64,000 nucleotides of DNA from Megalobrama amblycephala (taxonomy: Eukaryota; Chordata; Actinopteri; Cypriniformes; Xenocyprididae): positions 34,849,447 through 34,913,446 of the forward strand of contig NC_063049.1 in NCBI RefSeq assembly GCF_018812025.1, written 5' to 3'. Shown here piece by piece: positions 34,590-46,277 of the stretch. A model generated the notes under the pieces. The model was not told the DNA's origin. It saw only the letters and a program-made list of their open reading frames with translations, and searched no databases. The position numbers and the translations under genes are program-made. Positions within the stretch are counted from its first letter, which is position 1. Each line of letters opens with the position of its first letter.

Positions 34590-36299
34590 TTTATAATATT
34601 TTTGGGGGTTTTTTTTAGTTATTTTGGATAAATTTTGGAAAAAAAAAAATGAACAGTTCAGTAAAAGTTGATAGTAACTGACTTTATTGTGCACATCACT
34701 TACATCAGGGAGGGTTTGATTATAGTTCTTACAATTATATATAAACGTATAATTCTGCAGTTCTAATAATGTCACAGACAAACTGACAAGTATATCTTTT
34801 ATTAACTTGCAAAAGTCAATTTAATCTCCAATTTGGCACTTCCCAAGTGTTAGTTTTAGATCATGGTCACATGGCATGATAATAAAACCTGACATTGTCT
34901 CCAACTCCTCATCTCATTACCTTTTTAACAAGTGACAACATAATCAAATAACGTCTTTTGCAAAGTGCAGGCTTTTTCAACCATGTTCCTTTTTATAAAA
35001 CACTAGGAACATGTTTTTTTTAGCCCAAAACTTACTGAAAGGCTTTTTAAACAAAGTAGTACCCTGAAGGAGTTTCATAAATGTTATTATACAACATGCT
35101 CTCATTCTCATTAATGTCAATGTCCCTGTTCTTTCCTCTTTAAGACAAGGTGAAAACGACTGCTCCCCAAACTCTACCATAAAACATTTCAATTTACCCT
35201 AATAAATTGGCTGATGGATAAATGAATACATTAGCTCATTCATTAGATGTTTAACCAGGTAATTATGCACAGGCACAGCGCAGCTCTCTCTTTGGTTAGC
35301 ATAGAAGCGTTAACCCAGGCATAATATCACTTTTTCTAAAATGCACAATTTTCACTTATCAGTTTAACTTGTGCTTGGAAGGTGAGGGAGTAGGTAAAAG
35401 TGACTGTATCTGAAACAGCATACACAGGGTCCACAATTTTGGCACACCATTTTGCCACACCTGGCTGCCAGGTGAGAGAATTCAGATTTACCTTCCATTA
35501 ATTTTTACATCTGGCCACAAAATTGTACATACGCATCAAACAAAACAAACAAACAAATCATTCTTGCCCCTTAAAAACTATGCATTATGATGCCTGCCAT
35601 ATAGTAATACAAAGTTTGTGAATTTTACTCTTTTACTCACTTTAAGGTTTGGCTACTGTTAACTTTGGACCTTGCTAAATGGTAAAATTAATTAATTAAT
35701 TAATTAATTAATTAATTAATGAAACAAAGATTACTGGAGTGGGTTTTTGCAAGAAAATACTATTTCACTTTTCCTACTTCGAAATTTCACATTTAATTCA
35801 ATGTGTTACTTGCTGTTTCTTTGTAATTATTTGTGAAAATACTAGTTTTTAAGTAAATCCTACATCTTTTTTAAGTGTATATATCTAAAAAATGACTTTG
35901 CACAGACATTTTAATACACACAGGTGGCATAAAAAAAAAAAAAACTAAATTACAATTGAGATATACTGTATGAAATCGCATACATGTGCACATGATTGAC
36001 ATGCGCAGCCAAAAAAAGTGCACAAATTGCAATGTAGATCGAGAAGGGTAGACGCAAAAGTCTGACATATTAGTTTATTTATAACGACACACAATGCTGA
36101 TAATAATAATCTCAAAATGTTATTTTATTTATATAAGTTGGCTTATTTACAGGCTGAAACAATGATTAAAAAAATGGTCCACTACACTCTATAAGCTGGG
36201 TAAAGGTTAATGCAAAAGAAAGGTTTGGCCTAATCTAAAACGTGTTTTCATTTTGGATACTTTGGATAGTAGGTCATTCTCAAAGTGAATGAAAGATGA
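34590..36299. other. Unassigned AT-rich sequence
   Basis: No repeat family recognised, apart from the ATTA tract listed separately and A tracts near 34639 and 35933. Confidence 0.45.
35687..35720 (+). repeat. (ATTA)n tract
   Basis: About eight perfect TTAA/ATTA tetranucleotide units. It also supplies a cluster of TTAA sites. Confidence 0.95.
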
Positions 36300-36780
36300 A
36301 GGTATAGAAACAGCCAATAAGCTTGCATTGTGCATATCACGTCCTTGGAGCTAATCTTTTTCAACTGCAGCAGGTTGACGTTGTTCTGCGCCAAATGTGA
36401 ACAAATTAAATGAGGCAATTAAAGACTGAATAAGCCGGCGTTGATAATTGTGGCCTGATATGCCAGCGGCAATTATAATGAGCCCAGTTCTGCTTCACAG
36501 ACTTAGTGCTGTTCAGAAACACAGCCAGGAGTTAAGTTTTTCCGCGAGGGCACTTGGGCCAAGGTTTCCAGAGCAGTCTCTTAGCCGTACCATGCTGTAA
36601 GATTTTCACAGCGGGACCGGCTATAAGATATCCCTCTCACGTCGAAAGGCCTGTTGGTTACAAGCGGACGGCTGTGGCGGGAAGCAGTCTGCTGGAAAAT
36701 TGGGCCGCTCTGTTATATCCTGCGCTCTGTCATGTCCTGTGCTTCTAGCCTTTAGGTTTATTGTTCACGAAAGCTTGGTT
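36300..36780. promoter_or_regulatory. Candidate conserved non-coding element
   Basis: Non-repetitive block with clustered homeodomain-type cores: AAATGAGGCAATTAAAGACT, GTTGATAATTGTGGCCTG and GGCAATTATAATGAGCC within 36405-36485, followed by GC-richer unique sequence to 36780. No open frame spans it. Sequence style alone suggests an enhancer; there is no direct evidence of conservation. Confidence 0.35.
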
Positions 36781-38440
36781 GCTGCCGAGCGACTAGAGTT
36801 AACTAGCCCTGTCACTTCCATTAGGAAAACAGGCATGGATCTCTTTTAAAAAGAAAAAAGAAAATCATATTCTGGTTTAAGTTGTGCAAGAGTGTTTTTT
36901 CTGTTTAAGTGTGTCCTACGCCTTGCCTTTTCAGGTCAGACCTGTTTGCTAGCAGTGGAACTTATATAAGAGTGTAGAAGAGAGAACAGCAACACAGACT
37001 CGTGCGTGGCCAATTAGAGCTACTTATTAAAATGAGGCAAAGATAAGGAGCGAGACTGCACTGAGACAGTGTAATAGCAACACAAGCATGCCTCTCTCAT
37101 CTTCTCCATATAGTCCACAGAAGACTCTCCTCTGTCCAAGATTCAAAAAACATGCCAGCGCAATCTGACAGAAAACACTTTAGTGAGGATAGTAATGCAA
37201 ACAGGTTAAGATGTGCAATGCATTACTCGAGGCAGAACATTAAATTATAGGATGAACAGAATGGTGATAGCAAAGTTAATGAAATTTAATAGTCATATAA
37301 GGTCTGTAAAGGTTGAGGGTTAAGATTTCCCCCTGATGGTAGATGCCGTAACTACACCATCTGGAAACAAAGAACATCTTTCTCCATTGTGTCTTTAAAA
37401 ATTAACCTAGGGGTTTGTGGAGGAACTGCAGAGCGTTTCTAATGGAAATGCCAATATTAAATTAAAATACAAATGTATAATAATTTTCAGAAAAAAGGTA
37501 AGATTATTTTCTGAAATGTTACCATTACTTAAAATATTCAAAAGGGTTATAGTTAGCTAAATCTAAAACCACAAGAAAACACTTTTGTTATTTGAAATAA
37601 ATTGCACGTTAAATATGTCACCCTAGTTTTATGTGATACATACATATTTTAATTCAGCAAGTTGTCAAGACATTTCTCATTTTCAAATATTAAAATTTAA
37701 ACACTATTAAAAACAAAAAAACAACAACAGGAAATTCTTTAAAAAAATGTAACTTAAATAAATGGGAAATAAAAAAACTAATTAAAAATATGACTAAAAA
37801 CACAATGATACTAAAATATCACTGATATTCATTGCCATTTTAATTAAATCTGTTTTACTGATTTTACCCTGCTATAAACTGATTTATTATGGAAATGAAC
37901 ATAATCTGGAAAACACAGGAAAGGGAACAAACTCTAAAGTAAATGTTCTTTAGTAAGACAGTGAACTTGCTTTCAACTGCACATTCATCTGAAACTGAAT
38001 TTTCAAAGCACAAAAAGCCTGACAATTAATTGAAAATCCGTAAATTAGCAATAGTCAGAGCAGTTGTGTTTGCTTTGCCTTGGCCCAGTTCTGTTGTGTT
38101 TCTAAGCACTGTTGCTTTAAGTACTCTCTCCTCTCAGTAATGATGGGATAAACAGCTCAGCCTTGGTTCTCCTTTCTCTGAGAACCAATGTCCTCAGCTC
38201 TCAAACAGCACATCAGCCCTGACCCACACTTTCTGCAGCCTCTTCTAATAGTGTACACAGCTTCATCTCTGAGGAGAGACACTCCATGCTTTACTGCTCA
38301 CATTTTGAATGACTGTCATATTGTTCAATTACAGGGGAAAAATTGGGCAGGAAAACTGTGGCTTGAATCATCCATTTAAAATTGATCAGTAGTGAAAAAA
38401 AGGTTTTAACTGTGGTTTATGTGCACATCGTTGATCCAAA
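36781..38440. other. Unassigned non-coding sequence
   Basis: No repeat recognised. 37430-37900 is very AT-rich; the frame 38188-38379 lacks support. Confidence 0.45.
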
Positions 38441-39066
38441 TTAAAGGGATAGTTCAACCAAAAATGACATTTTTGTCATCATTTACTCACACAAAATAAT
38501 ACACAAAATAATATATTTTTTAACCAGACAGTTGACAGCACCCATTGACTTCCATAGTATTTTTTTCCTACTATGGATGCCGATGGGTGCTGTCAAATGT
38601 CCAGTTACCAAAAATATTAAAAAAATGTGACACTTTGAGCACTGTTAAATGGATTCGTAAACACCTCTGATTGGCCATTGTGTTCACGTGCTCATTGGAT
38701 ATGTCTGTGATTGGTTACGGTGATCAACGCACAAGAGCATTTGAAAGCACAAGTGTTTGGATTTGAAAGCGTTTTGAAAGCGGGAGTGTTTGAAAGCAGG
38801 CGTCTATAAGCGGATGGTCTGCTGACAGACGATGCTTTCAAACGCTCCCGTGTGTATCTGTGTAAGCGCTCAACAGTGCTCAAAGCATCATATTTTTAAT
38901 ATTCCAGTACCGACTTGGTACCGAAGTTGATACTTTTGACAACTCTATTACCAACATTCTTCAAAATATCTTCTTTTCTGTTCAACAGGAGAAAAAAACT
39001 CATACAGGTTTGGAACAACTTGAGGGTGAGTAAATTACAAAATTTCCATTTTTGGGTGAACTTTAA
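38441..39066. mobile_element. Angel-like element with nested hAT MITE
   Basis: TTAA at both ends (38441-38444 and 39063-39066), with TTAAAGGGATAGTTCAACC on the left and CCATTTTTGGGTGAAC on the right. The centre has a hairpin, CAGCACCCATTGACTTCCAT against ATGGATGCCGATGGGTGCTG. GTTACCAA and ATTACCAA bracket the nested element; the host reads on as CATTCTTCAAAATATCTTCT after it. Confidence 0.85.
38612..38946. mobile_element. hAT-type palindromic MITE, left end truncated
   Basis: Inner inverted repeats CTTTGAGCACTGTTAAATGG (38633 onward) and AACAGTGCTCAAAG (to 38886), with the right outer part running through CAGTACCGACTTGGTACCGA to TACTTTTGACAACTCT. Flanking 8-mers (G/A)TTACCAA at 38604-38611 and 38947-38954 differ at one base. 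The left outer terminus is missing, so the duplication is slightly less certain than for the other hAT insertions. Confidence 0.75.
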
Positions 39067-39157
39067 ATTAAATTAAATTAAATCAAAACTACAATATGCC
39101 TTTAGAGGACTTATACTACTATGAATATATCATGAGTATAGTATATGGACTGGGTTT

Positions 39158-39870
39158 ACACTACTGTTAAAAAGATTTTTTAAAATGAGCCTCTTATGTT
39201 GTCTACTTTTACAGTATTTGATCAAAAATACAGTAAAATCAGTAACATTGTGAAATATTAATACAATCTCTACTAATACAACTCTTTTCTATTTTAATAC
39301 ATTTAATTCATTTCCAGTGATGACTAAACTTAATTTTCAGCAGCCATTACTTCAGTCTTCAGTGTCACATGATCCTTCAGAAATCATTCTAATATGCTGA
39401 TTTGGTGCTAAAAAAAAAAAAACATTATTATAAACGGTGAAAACAGTTGTACTGCATAATATTTTTGTGTAAACCATCATACTTTTTCCCTCAGGATTAT
39501 TTGATGGATAGGTTCAAGAGAGCCAGGGTTTTGTTAGTGTCATTGTGATACTATTATAGTTTTTAATTAATATTTTTTATTTTTATATATTACGTTTTTA
39601 CTTTAATTTTAGTTACAGTTTTAGTAATTTTGTTGTGTTTTTGTCATTTTTAATAGTTTTAGTTTTTTATTTCAGTTTTAGTGATTTTAATACAGAAAAT
39701 TTTTCGGTTTCAGTTTTAGTTTTAATTAAATATAATTTCCCTGAAAAGTGTAGCATATTTGAAATATGTACAGTATCTGAAATCTTGTTATAAATGTACA
39801 GTCACTAATGCATCCTTGCTGAATTAACAACAAATATCTTACTGATCCCAAACTTTGGAATGTTAGTGTG
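39158..39870 (-). mobile_element. Near-complete ACTGTTCAAAA repeat with insertion
   Basis: Starts CACTACTGTTAAAAAGATTT and ends CTTACTGATCCCAAACTTTG plus GAATGTTAGTGTG, the two recognisable termini. The interior has CAGTCTTCAGTGTCACATGA and GATCCTTCAGAAATCATTCT. A T-rich repeat occupies about 39545-39735. The family is common in cyprinids; its superfamily is not assigned here. Confidence 0.75.
39545..39735 (+). repeat. T-rich dispersed repeat inside the preceding element
   Basis: TATTATAGTTTTTAATTAAT to TTTAGTTTTAATTAAATATA. It interrupts the expected order of the host repeat, so it is likely an insertion. No clear duplication was found. Confidence 0.5.
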
Positions 39871-39874
39871 TCAT

Positions 39875-40083
39875 ATTTATGATGCTTTTGCACCATTTTT
39901 TATGCAAATGTATGTTTGATTCATGTATGAATGCTTCAGTTCCCATTCACAAGAATTACATGGGAAACAGCAACCAGCATAATTCCTCAGAATTTCTCCT
40001 TTTGTTTTGCACAAAAAGACAGACAGACATACAGGTATGGAACGACATGCGGGTGATTAAATGATGACAGATTTTTTATTTCC
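39875..40083 (-). mobile_element. Angel-like right-arm fragment
   Basis: CAGTTCCCATTCACAAGAAT in the interior, then CATACAGGTATGGAACGACA and GATTAAATGATGACAGATTT toward the end. The terminus is decayed. Confidence 0.7.
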
Positions 40084-41079
40084 TTTTCCTCAATGAGAGG
40101 AGGGGTGATGACATCCACCATCTCTCCTGCCCAGAGGACCTTTCTGTGGAGTGTGCAAGAATCGCCCCCTCACGCGGCTCTCTGGGATCTCACTCGAGCT
40201 GCACGAGTTCTTTTCATCAGCTCAGTAATTGAAAAATTTAAGGGAAAAACAAGACTCTGATTTCCTTGGGATGGGCCTTTGATAAGGCCTTTGCTTTGAG
40301 AGCTTTGAAGAGAAGCCTCCTCTCATCTTCTGAATGCTTTACTCTCATTCAACCCCCGGAAAAGACCGAGAGAGAAAAATAAAGAATAGGAATGAAAAAA
40401 AAAAAGTCAAAAGTCAAAACCTCTCATTGTATCAATGGGGGCAGAAACTGATCTAGAGCAGACAAATATTATTATGCTTAAAATGCTGAATTGAAAGACA
40501 TTGCAGGGGCTGTTGGGGGAGTGAGTTGGAGCACAATAGGTTCAATGTGACCTCCATTAGTGGCACCAGAGTGTGAAATGACGTGCGCACACGTGTACAG
40601 GTCTCCTGTTTCTGCTCTAAGGCAGTAACAGCGAGTCAGTGGGGAGTCATACTCTGTAGCGGCCTAATGGAAAGTAATGAGGATCGACTCACGGCACGCT
40701 GGGTTTCAAACCTTATGCCACCACGGCCCATCTGCCTGCCGCTAACCAGAGCGACAACTGATGGATGCTGGAAATCAGACATCTCTCCCGTGTCTGAAAC
40801 CTCCCAGGGGAACATTCCTGAAGGGAAATGAGGAATGAGCTGTGGGGATTGTGTAGGCACTTTAGAGGATGGTTTTGATAAAACACTGACGTCACCAGTG
40901 TTCTCTGTGTTGATGTAATTTCCAATGAAACAGGAAGACAGGGCAGGATATATCTAGAAGCTCCTAGATTCCACCTAGATCACAGCTCAGCCAGAGCTGT
41001 TGAGCTCGTAAAAATTAATTTTCCTCAATCTCTAACCATTTCTCCTCCACTTAAAATAGAGCATTTTTTTGTAGAATTC
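40084..41079. other. Unassigned sequence, moderately GC-rich
   Basis: No repeat recognised. 40100-40340 and 40540-40850 are of higher complexity; overlapping frames on both strands at 40583-40925 have no recognised domain. Confidence 0.4.
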
Positions 41080-41603
41080 AAATGTGTCCGAATGTTTTGT
41101 GGTCTGATCCGACTCGAGCCTATGATCCGCTCTGTGCTCTCGTGTCTAGCTCTCGGACCACTGCAGCTGTTCACGTGACACTAAAAAACGGACTTCATTC
41201 GCGTCAATGGAAAGCATATTTACAATGTCTGAATCGTTCCCTATCCTCTATATAGTGCACTATGTGTAATTCTCCATATAGAAACTAGTAAATCTGTGAA
41301 CAAATGACTGATTTCAGATGCAGCTTCAGCGTCTGTTGATAGGTGTAGGAGGGGGCGGGACTTCAGATTCTAGAGAGCATTTGATTAGACAGAAGATTTG
41401 ATGAGAAGCTGAAGTTCATGGTGATGTCATGAAAATCTGTGATCCATTTTAGCGGAAATTAAAGAAAGTTAGTTTTGAATGCTTATATCTCCTAAATGCG
41501 AATTTTGTCATTGTTATGGAACACACCAGCTTATTCATAACCTTAAGGTTAACATAATACTAACAGCTAAAAAAAAATTACATTTTGATTTCAGGGGGAC
41601 TTT
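41080..41603 (+). repeat. Probable dispersed fish repeat
   Basis: CTATCCTCTATATAGTGCAC, GTTAGTTTTGAATGCTTATA and the end-like ACATTTTGATTTCAGGGGGA followed by CTTTAA resemble a repeat seen widely in cyprinids. Borders are approximate and the type is unknown. Confidence 0.45.
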
Positions 41604-41731
41604 AACTCTCACTATGATAACATAACATGGTTACATGTGGACAGAGAACACTGTTGATTTCAATGGGGATAATGTTTTGCAAGAGTAAGGAAAAATGCAA
41701 ATGTTTCAAAAGTGACACTTGATCATGTGAC

Positions 41732-41790
41732 CAAACTTTTATTTTATTTTATTTTATTTCATTATTTTATTTTATTTTATTTTATTTATG
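41732..41790 (+). repeat. (TTTTA)n tract
   Basis: Pentanucleotide repeats with one interruption. Confidence 0.93.
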
Positions 41791-41839
41791 TTTTGAATTT
41801 AATTTAACTTAAATTTTCATCCTAGGAAAAAATGACATT

Positions 41840-41935
41840 TTAATTTATTACAATAGAAATAATTTAAATAATGTTTCACAATATTACTTTATTTTTGAAT
41901 AAATTATTACAGACTTGATGGGCATAAGTGACATT

Positions 41936-41991
<56 letters not shown>

Positions 41992-42030
41992 AAATATCTT
42001 ACCAGCCTCAAACTTTTGAACTCCTAAATG
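41840..42030 (-). mobile_element. ACTGTTCAAAA family fragment with (CA)n
   Basis: AATGTTTCACAATATTACTT and ATCTTACCAGCCTCAAACTT followed by TTGAACTC match the family's right part. A (CA)n run of about 24 units at 41940-41987 is embedded. Confidence 0.65.
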
Positions 42031-42756
42031 GTGCTGGTCAGTGTTTGAGATACTAGAGTAGCTAAACTATGGCCAGAAACAGTTTAAACATGCTCGATTC
42101 TGTTCAGATACAGACCTCCACTTGGTGTTTTTGAACTTATTCGTAATTTTTGCTCTCTGATGTATCAGACACTGCAACGATTTCATCATAATCAATTGAA
42201 GGGCCGCATAAAATGATCAATGGTCTGGATTTTGCCTGTGGGCCGCTGGTTGAGAGATCCTTCCCTAAGTAATTAAGACATTCGCAGCTTTGCACAGAGA
42301 TACATTTTAATCTATGTCCGAAACTTAGACAACAGCCTCACAGCCCAGCAGATCAATTTCTTCGCAAAAGACAGAATTTTTATATGAAAGTACATCAGGA
42401 AACAGGTTACAGACAGGCTTCTAAGCCAGGCACCATAATGTCATGTCTAATGGTCTAGAACAAATTCAAATGAGCTTTAGAGGTAACCAACCAAATATTT
42501 AAGAACTGCAACACTTTTTTTTGCTAAAAATGAAATCTTACATTGAAAAAAAAAAAATCTTTTCAAGATGAATCATTCTTTCCACCGACCGTCAAACTGC
42601 ATAAACAGAATTGTGGGATATCAGTGAAAGATGCTGCCATCAAAATCCAACAGGATCGACAGGATGTTATGCAATCAAAACTCTATATACTACCTTTATA
42701 TACTATATATACAAAACAATATTGGACCCCATTGCCTTTTATTTCACCAACCCCCA
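42031..42756. other. Unassigned non-coding sequence
   Basis: 42170-42265 (GAAGGGCCGCATAAAATG, TGTGGGCCGCTGGTTGAGAG) resembles a hAT-like fish repeat end, not pursued. Otherwise nothing recognised. Confidence 0.4.
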
Positions 42757-42830
42757 ATACATGTTTGGAACAACATGAGAGTGAGTAAATTATGAGAGAA
42801 TTTTCATTTTGGGGTGAATTATCACTTCAG
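42757..42830 (-). mobile_element. Angel-like terminal fragment
   Basis: ACATGTTTGGAACAACATGA, GAGTGAGTAAATTATGAGAG and TTTTCATTTTGGGGTGAATT form the right terminal 70 bp of the palindromic family. Confidence 0.75.
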
Positions 42831-44567
42831 TATACAAAATAATAGGTGATATTATTATCTCCATCACATGCTTCACGTAAATTTCTGCTAACATCTCAAA
42901 AAATGCAAGCATTTCATGACCCTTCAAGCACATCATCAATTCTGTTTGTCGGGTGTGACTTGAGAGAACCGGTTTGATCTCATTGGTTTAAGAACCACTT
43001 TCTAAGGGTCAGACCAGGACGGAATTTTCAGTTTTGAATGAACTAACCCTCCAGGCACATTTTTGACACACAAACATACACAACGGGGTGACACAGCAGC
43101 TGCTAGCGGTTCAGAGAGTTGCACAGTGAGCGATGAAAACAATTAAGGGCTCTAATTACCACAGTACATCAGCTCTCAATATGCTGGCCATTGATCTGAT
43201 AGAGTGCACACGACTTTGGATGAGCAGTAATCAAACAACTTCACACAGGAGGGAAAATATTAAGGAATGGCCTGCTGTTATATCTGGCATGCACTCGAGG
43301 TACTTGAATCTCTCGTTTCCTCTGTCTTTTAGTCTCAGTCTCACACAAAACTCCTACGAACAATCCAACAACATCTGCGGAGAGTGCTTAATATCAATAA
43401 ATGGGAATTCCTCTGGGAAACCTGCCAAAAGTGATTAGTAGTGAAGAAAAAGGTAATGTCACATTTGGTCAATATACATCATCAGAAAAAAAAAAAAAAA
43501 AAAAAATAGGCTATTAATCATTTTCAGATTCTCAAAGTTTTTATTTACACACTAACTTCCTGTTTACTACACCTAGACACATGATTTTACAGATTTCTCC
43601 CAGAAAGAAACCAACTGACAGCACAATGCAGCGTCTATCAGATAGGTCGGTTGTTTAGAAATAAGAGATGGTTTTATATTACACAGATAAGTGGAAGAAC
43701 AAGATAAAGTGATGGACCATGTCAGTTTGCTCTCTTATCGCATTCTGCTTGGGGAGAGGAAGTGAGAGAGGGGGAGAGAAAGGTGATTGGGTAGTTTGCT
43801 GAGCCACAGATGCATTCCTCATCCTCGGAGAAGTCACCGTTCAGGACTAGTGAAGTGTGACAGCAGAAATGCTGAAACGCCCATATGGCAGAGCACAAAG
43901 TGAAGAATACATAAACATTCAAAAACACCTCAGGCACAAACAGACACACCTGCAGTCTCCAAGAACATGGTAGTGTATTATACAACGTGCAACTGCGCTC
44001 TTGCTAACTGCCTGTGTCGCGGAAAAAACAACACAATGTTGGCCAAACAAAGAGTGCTATTTATTAACCAGCCAAGTGTATTATAAGCCTGTGAGCAAAC
44101 AGTCTGCACTTTATAGAGCCCAGTTAATTAGGGGTTAAAAAAATGATAAAAACTAAAAATTAAATGCATTGATGATAGTATTTAATAATCGATTAAGATG
44201 ATTGCAATAATATCCAGATGTTGTTTTAGATTACATAACATTCTCAGAACACTAAGTTCGAAGAAACAAATGCGGACCTTAAAAGAAGAAAGTTCATTCT
44301 GCTGATTTCAGATTTCAGCATCATTATTCATAATTGCATGCATCCATTTGAGGAAAGTTAATTGTTCTTGTTTTTTTTCTGAGTTGCAATTTATTCTGCA
44401 TATTCAGGAATATTTGGAGATTGTAGTGTGAGATATGCTTTACCATGCATTGACTATACATTTGTTATCCAAAATTAAATATTTTGAGACTGAATATTTA
44501 GCCTGATGTATTATTTTGTCAAAATTTGACTGTATTGCAAATTGCCTCTCGAATTGTCTGTTACATT
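42831..44567. other. Mostly unassigned non-coding sequence
   Basis: A possible Angel terminus relic (GGAATTTTCAGTTTTGAATG, then AACTAACCCT) at 43020-43052 and an A tract at 43485-43506. Otherwise nothing recognised. Confidence 0.4.
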
Positions 44568-45535
44568 CAGTGCTAGGTAGCAACTGAGTACATGTAATCT
44601 GGATTACGTAATCAGATTCCAAAAATGTGATACTTTTATTTTTTTATATATATATTTTTTTTTTAAGTTGCCAGCCACTGCCGGAGTTTTTGATCATTTT
44701 CACAAACATTTGATGGCCCCCAGAATATTTATGAATATCTGAACATAGAATATATCAAAAGAAAGAACAGAGCCCCTGCTTTTAAACCAAAAAAAAAATA
44801 AAAAAATCCTGTTTATTCTAGCTTCATGCATTCTTTTTTATCAACACTTGAATGTGGGCGAGTTTCATAAAAGTGCAACATTTTGAACAAAAAGCTGAGA
44901 AAATTGTGTTTTTTCCAAAGACTACAATGTACATAAGCAATGCTTTTATCACTTGTTTCTGCCACTTTTTTGCTGTGTTTTGATCCAGACATTCTTTACT
45001 TTTTCAGAAGATGCGTAACAGTGCCCCCTACAGTATAACAGTGCAAACACAGAAAGAAGAAAAATTCCGTTATTGGCAGAGAAACGCTGTCTCATAAATA
45101 ACGGAAAATTCATTCAATGGAGGGGTATGAGTTAATCGTAATTTATTGATAATCTTCACTCTTTTAAATTTTCCTTTCTAAAAACAAATCACATTGTGTC
45201 AATATGATTTTTTTTATACCTTTGCCTATATATAAGATTAATAATTATGCAAGTTACTAAACACTGCTGATATATAGCTATGAGCCACTGTGTCTTCATC
45301 AAATCCGGTAACCTTCACTAATTATTAATCTGGACAAAAGTCTCGACAAAAAATATTTTATATATATAGTCTGGTACACCATAATCCCATTCAAAATCTA
45401 AGTAATAATTGAGTTAACTCAAAAATAATCTAAAAGTAATCAAAAAGTAATCCGAATAGGCTACATTACCTAAAATGAGATCTTGATTACAGTTTGTCAT
45501 GTAATTTGTGATCAGTAACGGACTACAATTCAACT
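44568..45535 (+). mobile_element. Probable hAT-like element of CAGTGYTRGG type
   Basis: The left end CAGTGCTAGGTAGCAACTGA leads into ATGTAATCTGGATTACGTAA. A matching AT-rich right region (AAAGTAATCAAAAAGTAATC, TCAGTAACGGACTACAATTC) runs to about 45535. The centre holds unrelated sequence with GTAACAGTGCCCCCTACAG. The right terminus and the duplication are not identifiable. Confidence 0.6.
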
Positions 45536-45559
45536 TTTCAAATTAACAAACCTTTTTCA

Positions 45560-45897
45560 AATAAAAAAAAATAATGAATAACAATAATAATGCAAAGAAA
45601 TAAACTGTTCATTTGAATGTTTAATTAATTAAAGAATCCCGAAAAAAAAATGTGTCTGTTTCCACAAAAATATTAACAAGAAAAATCTGTTAATATTTTT
45701 GATCACAGGAATAAATTACATTTTAAAATATATTAAAATAGAAAACAGTTATTTTAAATTGTAATAACATTTCACAATATTACCATTTTACTGTATTTTT
45801 GATCAAATGAATGCAGCTTTGTTGAGCAAAAGAGACTACTTTCAAAAACATTTAAAAAATTCTCACTGCCCCAAACTTTTGAACAGTAGAGTATGTA
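45560..45897 (-). mobile_element. ACTGTTCAAAA repeat, right half
   Basis: TTTTTGATCAAATGAATGCA, GACTACTTTCAAAAACATTT and the terminus CCAAACTTTTGAACAGTAGA. Decayed toward 45560. Confidence 0.75.
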
Positions 45898-46037
45898 TTA
45901 AGCAAATTTTTGGAGATCAGTATCATTCCAAAATAGTCAAAACAAGACAGTATTGAATCAAATCATTACACAGTTTCAGAATTCATAATACATTTGAAAA
46001 ATAAAGCAAAGATTTGTAAACAAACTGAATCATCTTA

Positions 46038-46274
46038 AGCCGGGGACACACCTAACGATTAGCTGAAACATTCTAAGACTGAACTGAACACACATACCGA
46101 TTGTTTCCTTCGACTGGAGCCGTTTTATATACTCACACATGGAATTTGAACACCGACTGTAATCGCAGACTGAACGCAACTGGCTCTGACTGGACTCGTT
46201 TGAGCGCGATCAGTCATAAGTATCAATTTACCTTCATAATCGGCCTTTTACAATCGTTAAGTGTGTACGCGGCT
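46038..46274. mobile_element. PIF/Harbinger-type MITE, 3-bp duplication
   Basis: The left end AGCCGGGGACACACCTAACG and the complement of the right end, AGCCGCGTACACACTTAACG, match at 17 of 20 positions. TTA lies on both sides (46035-46037 and 46275-46277), the target typical of PIF/Harbinger. At 237 bp it cannot encode a transposase. The open frame crossing it (46101-46556) runs out into flanking sequence and is not a gene. Confidence 0.75.
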
Positions 46275-46277
46275 TTA

